From Sphingomonas sp. PP-F2F-G114-C0414 (GTDB lineage: Bacteria; Pseudomonadota; Alphaproteobacteria; Sphingomonadales; Sphingomonadaceae), in assembly GCF_003688595.1 (NCBI RefSeq), contig NZ_RCWT01000011.1:124001-188000 (forward strand): a stretch of DNA of 64,000 nt, written 5' to 3'. Made by a program: the position numbers and the translations under genes. Positions 61,013 through 64,000 of this stretch are shown here, one piece after another. The stretch's first letter is position 1, and every line of letters begins with the position of its first letter. A model generated the notes under the pieces. The model ran no database searches. It had not been told where the DNA came from and saw only the letters and a list, made by a program, of their open reading frames with translations.

Positions 61013-62071
61013 CTAAGTCGGAATGACCGGCGGCGGCACCCCGCCCTGCCGTGTCGCCACGAACTTCGCGAGCGGCGGCCCGATCAGCAACACCCCCAGG
61101 AACCGCAACACCTGAAGCGCCATCACGAATGGCACATCCACCGGACTCGACGCAGCGATGATCGCAACCGAGTCCATCCCACCAGGGCTGGTCGCCAGAT
61201 ACGCGGTGACCGGATCGATCCCCCACCACCGCGTCAACGCCGCCGCGATCCCGCCGCAGAACGCGATCAACAACGCCACCGACAGCAGGATCCGCGGCAT
61301 CGCCTTACCCGCCACCCGCAGCGTATCGCGCGTGAACGACAACCCGATCCGCCACCCGACCACCGCATAGCTGATCGCCAGCAGCCACTGCGGCAACACC
61401 GGCTGCGCAACGCCGGTAACGTTGAGCGCCGCTCCCGCCACCAGCGACCCGAGCAGCGCACCGGCGGGAAGCTTCAACACGACGCCAACACTCGCACCGA
61501 CACCGGCAATCGCGATCGTCCGCAGCACGGCGACCGGGTCTACGGAGGCGAACCACGTAGCCGCGACATGATGCCCGCTCCCGCCACCGACCATCACCGC
61601 CGCCAGCACCGACGCGACCACCGCCACGCTCACCACCCGCGTGTAGGTCATCACCGCGACCAGCCGCGAATCCGCGCCGTACGCCTGCGCCATCAACACC
61701 ATCGCGCTCGCCGCGCCGGGCGTCGATCCCCATACCGCGACGGTGCCCGGCAACACCTGCCACCGGCTCAGCAAATATCCGAGCACGCTACTGGCCGCGA
61801 GCGTGACGAAATTGACCATCAGGAACACCGGCCAGTGATCCGCCACGGTCGCGACGATCCCCGTGGTAATCGACCCCGCGATCAGCGTCCCGACCGCCGC
61901 CTGCGCCCCGCGAAACGCCGACGTCGGCACGCTCAGCGACCACCCCCGCACCGCCAGCACGACCGCCGCGACCATCGGCCCGAGCAGCAATCCCGCGGGC
62001 AGCCCGACGACCTCCAGCAGCCCCGCGATCACCGCCGACAGTGCGATCAAGACGGCCCACCGCCAGATCAT
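61013..62071 (-). CDS. AbrB-family integral membrane protein
   Basis: 352 residues with about ten membrane helices in two similar halves (GLPAGLLLGPMVAAVVLAV and KLPAGALLGSLVAGAALNVTG), the duplicated AbrB membrane domain. WGSTPGAASAMVLMAQAYGAD and TSPGGMDSVAIIAASS are family motifs. Often annotated as an AbrB or ammonia-monooxygenase-like protein; the real transport role is unknown. Its start overlaps the methyltransferase stop by 4 bp. Confidence 0.88.
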   Translation of the reverse strand: MIWRWAVLIALSAVIAGLLEVVGLPAGLLLGPMVAAVVLAVRGWSLSVPTSAFRGAQAAVGTLIAGSITTGIVATVADHWPVFLMVNFVTLAASSVLGYLLSRWQVLPGTVAVWGSTPGAASAMVLMAQAYGADSRLVAVMTYTRVVSVAVVASVLAAVMVGGGSGHHVAATWFASVDPVAVLRTIAIAGVGASVGVVLKLPAGALLGSLVAGAALNVTGVAQPVLPQWLLAISYAVVGWRIGLSFTRDTLRVAGKAMPRILLSVALLIAFCGGIAAALTRWWGIDPVTAYLATSPGGMDSVAIIAASSPVDVPFVMALQVLRFLGVLLIGPPLAKFVATRQGGVPPPVIPT

Positions 62072-62730
62072 GCCTTGGCAGCGAACCAGATCGTGTGCCG
62101 CGCGCCACCCTTCCGCGTCGCCCGCGCGATCACTTCGTCGACTGCAAAACCGGCTTCAGCAAGGCGGGTGGCGAACGGCTTGCTCGGCGCTGACGACCAT
62201 ACGGCAAGCACCCCACCCGGCCGCAAAGCCGATCGCGCCAGAGACAATCCACGCGCCCCGTAAAGCCGGTCATTACCCGGCCGAGAAATCCCGTCCGGGC
62301 CGTTATCGACGTCGAGCAGGATCGCGTCCCAATCGCCCTCCGCGATCGCCGCGGCGACATCGCCCTCAAAAATGTGCGTCCGCGGATCGGTCAGGCTGTC
62401 CCCGTGCAGCGCCGCCATAGGCCCCCGCGCCCACTCGATCACCGCCGGCACGATCTCCGCAACCGCTACTTCCGCGTCAGGCCCAAGCCGAGCCAGCGCC
62501 GCGCGGAGGGTAAACCCCATCCCAAGGCCGCCGATCAGCATCCGAACTCCCGGCCGCCCGCCGATCCGGTCACAAGCCTGCTCCGCCAGCGCCTCTTCCG
62601 ATCCGCTCAGCCGGCTGTTCATCAACTCGTTCGCACCGAGCATGATCGAGAACTCGGCGCCACGCTGAAGCAAGCGAAGCTCACCCCCACCCGGCACCTG
62701 CGCCGTCCCGAGTAGAACCCGAGGGATCAT
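62068..62730 (-). CDS. SAM-dependent methyltransferase / spermidine-synthase-like protein
   Basis: 220 residues from ATG 62730, chosen because it overlaps the upstream stop (ATGA). Rossmann motif I MLIGGLGMGFTLRAAL, acidic residue in VAVAEIVPAVIEWARG, and WDAILLDVDNGPDG. This resembles the spermidine synthase fold, but the N-terminal substrate domain is short, so the substrate is unclear. Coupled to both neighbours. Confidence 0.82.
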   Translation of the reverse strand: MIPRVLLGTAQVPGGGELRLLQRGAEFSIMLGANELMNSRLSGSEEALAEQACDRIGGRPGVRMLIGGLGMGFTLRAALARLGPDAEVAVAEIVPAVIEWARGPMAALHGDSLTDPRTHIFEGDVAAAIAEGDWDAILLDVDNGPDGISRPGNDRLYGARGLSLARSALRPGGVLAVWSSAPSKPFATRLAEAGFAVDEVIARATRKGGARHTIWFAAKA

Positions 62731-64000
62731 GCCGACCAAGCCGCGATATCGTCCTGCTCGCCGATCAAGGCCAGCCCGTGCGCGATCGAAGTCAGCTCGC
62801 CACCGCTCATGATCGCCGCCTCGCCGAACCGCTCGACGAAGATCCGGCGGATACGCGGAATCAGCGACGACCCGCCGGTCAAAAACACCCGGTCGATCTC
62901 GCCGCCACCGACGTTCGCCACCTCCAAAGCCCGGTCGACCGCCGCCTCGATCCGCACCACGTCGTCGGCGATCCAGCCCTCGAACTGCGCCCGCGTCACG
63001 TCCGCCTCGATCTCCAGCCCCGCACCCGCAAAGTGGAAATGCGCATCCTCACCGCTCGACAGCGCGCGCTTCAGCGACCCGACCGCATCATATAGCGGAT
63101 AGCCGAGTTCGTTCTCGATCACCGCGATCATCCGCCCGATCGCATCCGGATCGATCGCGGTCTTCTGCAACCGCTCCAGTTCGGTCATCGTCTTGCGGTT
63201 GCGCATCAGCGCCAGCCTGGACCAGTCCGCGAAATCGGCGAAATACGCGCGCGGAATCTCCAGTTCCTTGCCGAACGACTTGTACGCGCCGCCCTTGCCC
63301 AGCATCGGCAGCACCAGCCGGTCGAGGATCCGGTAATCGAACCGATCGCCCGCGATCCCAACGCCAGCATGCCCGAGCGGCGTACAGCGTCGCGCAGCCC
63401 CAGGTTCGGCCACGCGCACGACCGAAAAGTCGCTCGTACCGCCGCCGAAATCCGCCACCAGGATCGTCGCCGGCTCGGTCAGTCGCGTCGCGTAGCTATA
63501 GGCAGCACCGAGCGGTTCGTAGACGTAATGGATCTCCGCCCCGAAACCCTTGAACATCGCGTCATAGCGCGTGCGGGCGAGCGCTTCGTCAGGCCGCGCG
63601 CCGGCATATTCGACCGGGCGACCCACCACGATCCGGTGTGGCCGCGTATCAAGCTTGCCGCCCGCATGCGAAATCAGCTTTTCGAGAAACAGCTGGCCCA
63701 TCTCTTCGAAGCGGTAGCGCTTGTCGAACACCGACGCCTGCTCGAACGTCTTCATCGCCGCGACCGACTTGAACGACTGGATGAACCGGCTGTCGAGCGG
63801 ATACTCCATATATTCCGCGATCGCCCACGGCCCCGCATCCGACGCGAGTCCCTTGCCGCTGTCGTCCTGCCAGAAACACAACGCCGAGCGGAACACGGGA
63901 CTCGTCTCGGCGGGCGCGGCGAAGGTTACCAGCTCCGGTGTGCCACCCTTCGTCCCGAGCGCCACGACGCTGTTGGTCGTGCCGAAGTCCAGCCCCAGGG
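62727..64000 (-). CDS. Hsp70-family protein (YegD-like), 5' partial
   Basis: At least 424 residues; the start is beyond the window. The phosphate-1 motif LGLDFGTTNSVVALG is at the very edge (63955-64000 region), followed by VGRPVEYAG, phosphate-2 ILVADFGGGTSDFSVV and adenosine motif FLTGGSSLIPRIRRIF. The substrate-binding domain of DnaK is absent, which fits YegD-type short Hsp70 relatives. Function is unknown, probably a chaperone-like ATPase. The 3' end overlaps the methyltransferase start. Confidence 0.92.
   Translation of the reverse strand, partial: LGLDFGTTNSVVALGTKGGTPELVTFAAPAETSPVFRSALCFWQDDSGKGLASDAGPWAIAEYMEYPLDSRFIQSFKSVAAMKTFEQASVFDKRYRFEEMGQLFLEKLISHAGGKLDTRPHRIVVGRPVEYAGARPDEALARTRYDAMFKGFGAEIHYVYEPLGAAYSYATRLTEPATILVADFGGGTSDFSVVRVAEPGAARRCTPLGHAGVGIAGDRFDYRILDRLVLPMLGKGGAYKSFGKELEIPRAYFADFADWSRLALMRNRKTMTELERLQKTAIDPDAIGRMIAVIENELGYPLYDAVGSLKRALSSGEDAHFHFAGAGLEIEADVTRAQFEGWIADDVVRIEAAVDRALEVANVGGGEIDRVFLTGGSSLIPRIRRIFVERFGEAAIMSGGELTSIAHGLALIGEQDDIAAWSA

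Noticed and set aside
1..64000. CRISPR arrays, rRNA genes, full insertion sequences or prophage
   Set aside because: No regularly spaced repeats, rRNA sequence, intact transposase or phage structural genes were seen; the repeats present are short palindromes.

Overview
The window is GC-rich DNA (mid-60s % outside one low-GC patch) that looks like a chromosomal segment of a Sphingomonas-type alphaproteobacterium. The reasons are the three TonB-dependent receptors, a CpdR-type regulator, De Ley-Doudoroff galactose catabolism, a KdpFABC operon and many short palindromic dispersed repeats between genes. Genus assignment is inference from gene content.

Layout. 1-4.2 kb: a TonB-dependent receptor (5' end outside the window) and a 2OG-Fe(II) oxygenase, facing alr. 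5.2-10.2 kb (minus): a vitamin B12 uptake operon btuB-btuF-btuC-btuD behind a cobalamin riboswitch, with another TonB receptor upstream. 12.3-22 kb (minus): an outer-membrane porin, a 27-residue membrane peptide, kdpF-A-B-C, then kdpD-kdpE. 22.4-25.4 kb: an accessory patch with a low-GC HEPN-type gene, small genes, a secreted-protein gene broken by an in-frame stop, and a fused relaxase/integrase remnant pointing at tRNA-Val(GAC). 25.5-30 kb: cpdR, an N-formylglutamate amidohydrolase and a divergent Mfd-like helicase.

30.1-37.7 kb is a galactan/galactose unit: galactose dehydrogenase, a GntR regulator, dgoK, dgoA, a frameshifted GH53 galactanase and a GH2 beta-galactosidase. A near-identical palindrome (TTATCGKATAA) lies in the regulator/dgoK gap and in front of the GH2 gene. 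37.8-42 kb: bioF-bioD-bioA and a PHB-depolymerase-like esterase with a PhaR-like site upstream. 42.3-44.4 kb: a MATE transporter, a small protein and a MAPEG protein.

44.4-51.7 kb holds the lower valine pathway (mmsA, acyl-CoA dehydrogenase, HIBYL-CoA hydrolase, enoyl-CoA hydratase, mmsB) with a divergent LysR gene. Every gap in this gene string contains a palindromic repeat, and one gap holds a GIY-YIG nuclease gene framed by inverted ~80-bp repeats. 52.2-56.3 kb: a pair of acyl-CoA dehydrogenases and an alginate-export-type porin. 56.3-61 kb: dctA with divergent dctB-dctD; this DctD lacks the GAFTGA loop. 61-64 kb: an overlapping string of an Hsp70-like gene (cut by the window), a methyltransferase and an AbrB-family membrane protein.

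The strongest candidates for something undescribed are the GIY-YIG/palindrome unit (48.6-49.1 kb) and the low-GC HEPN gene in the tRNA-linked accessory patch (22.6-23.9 kb).
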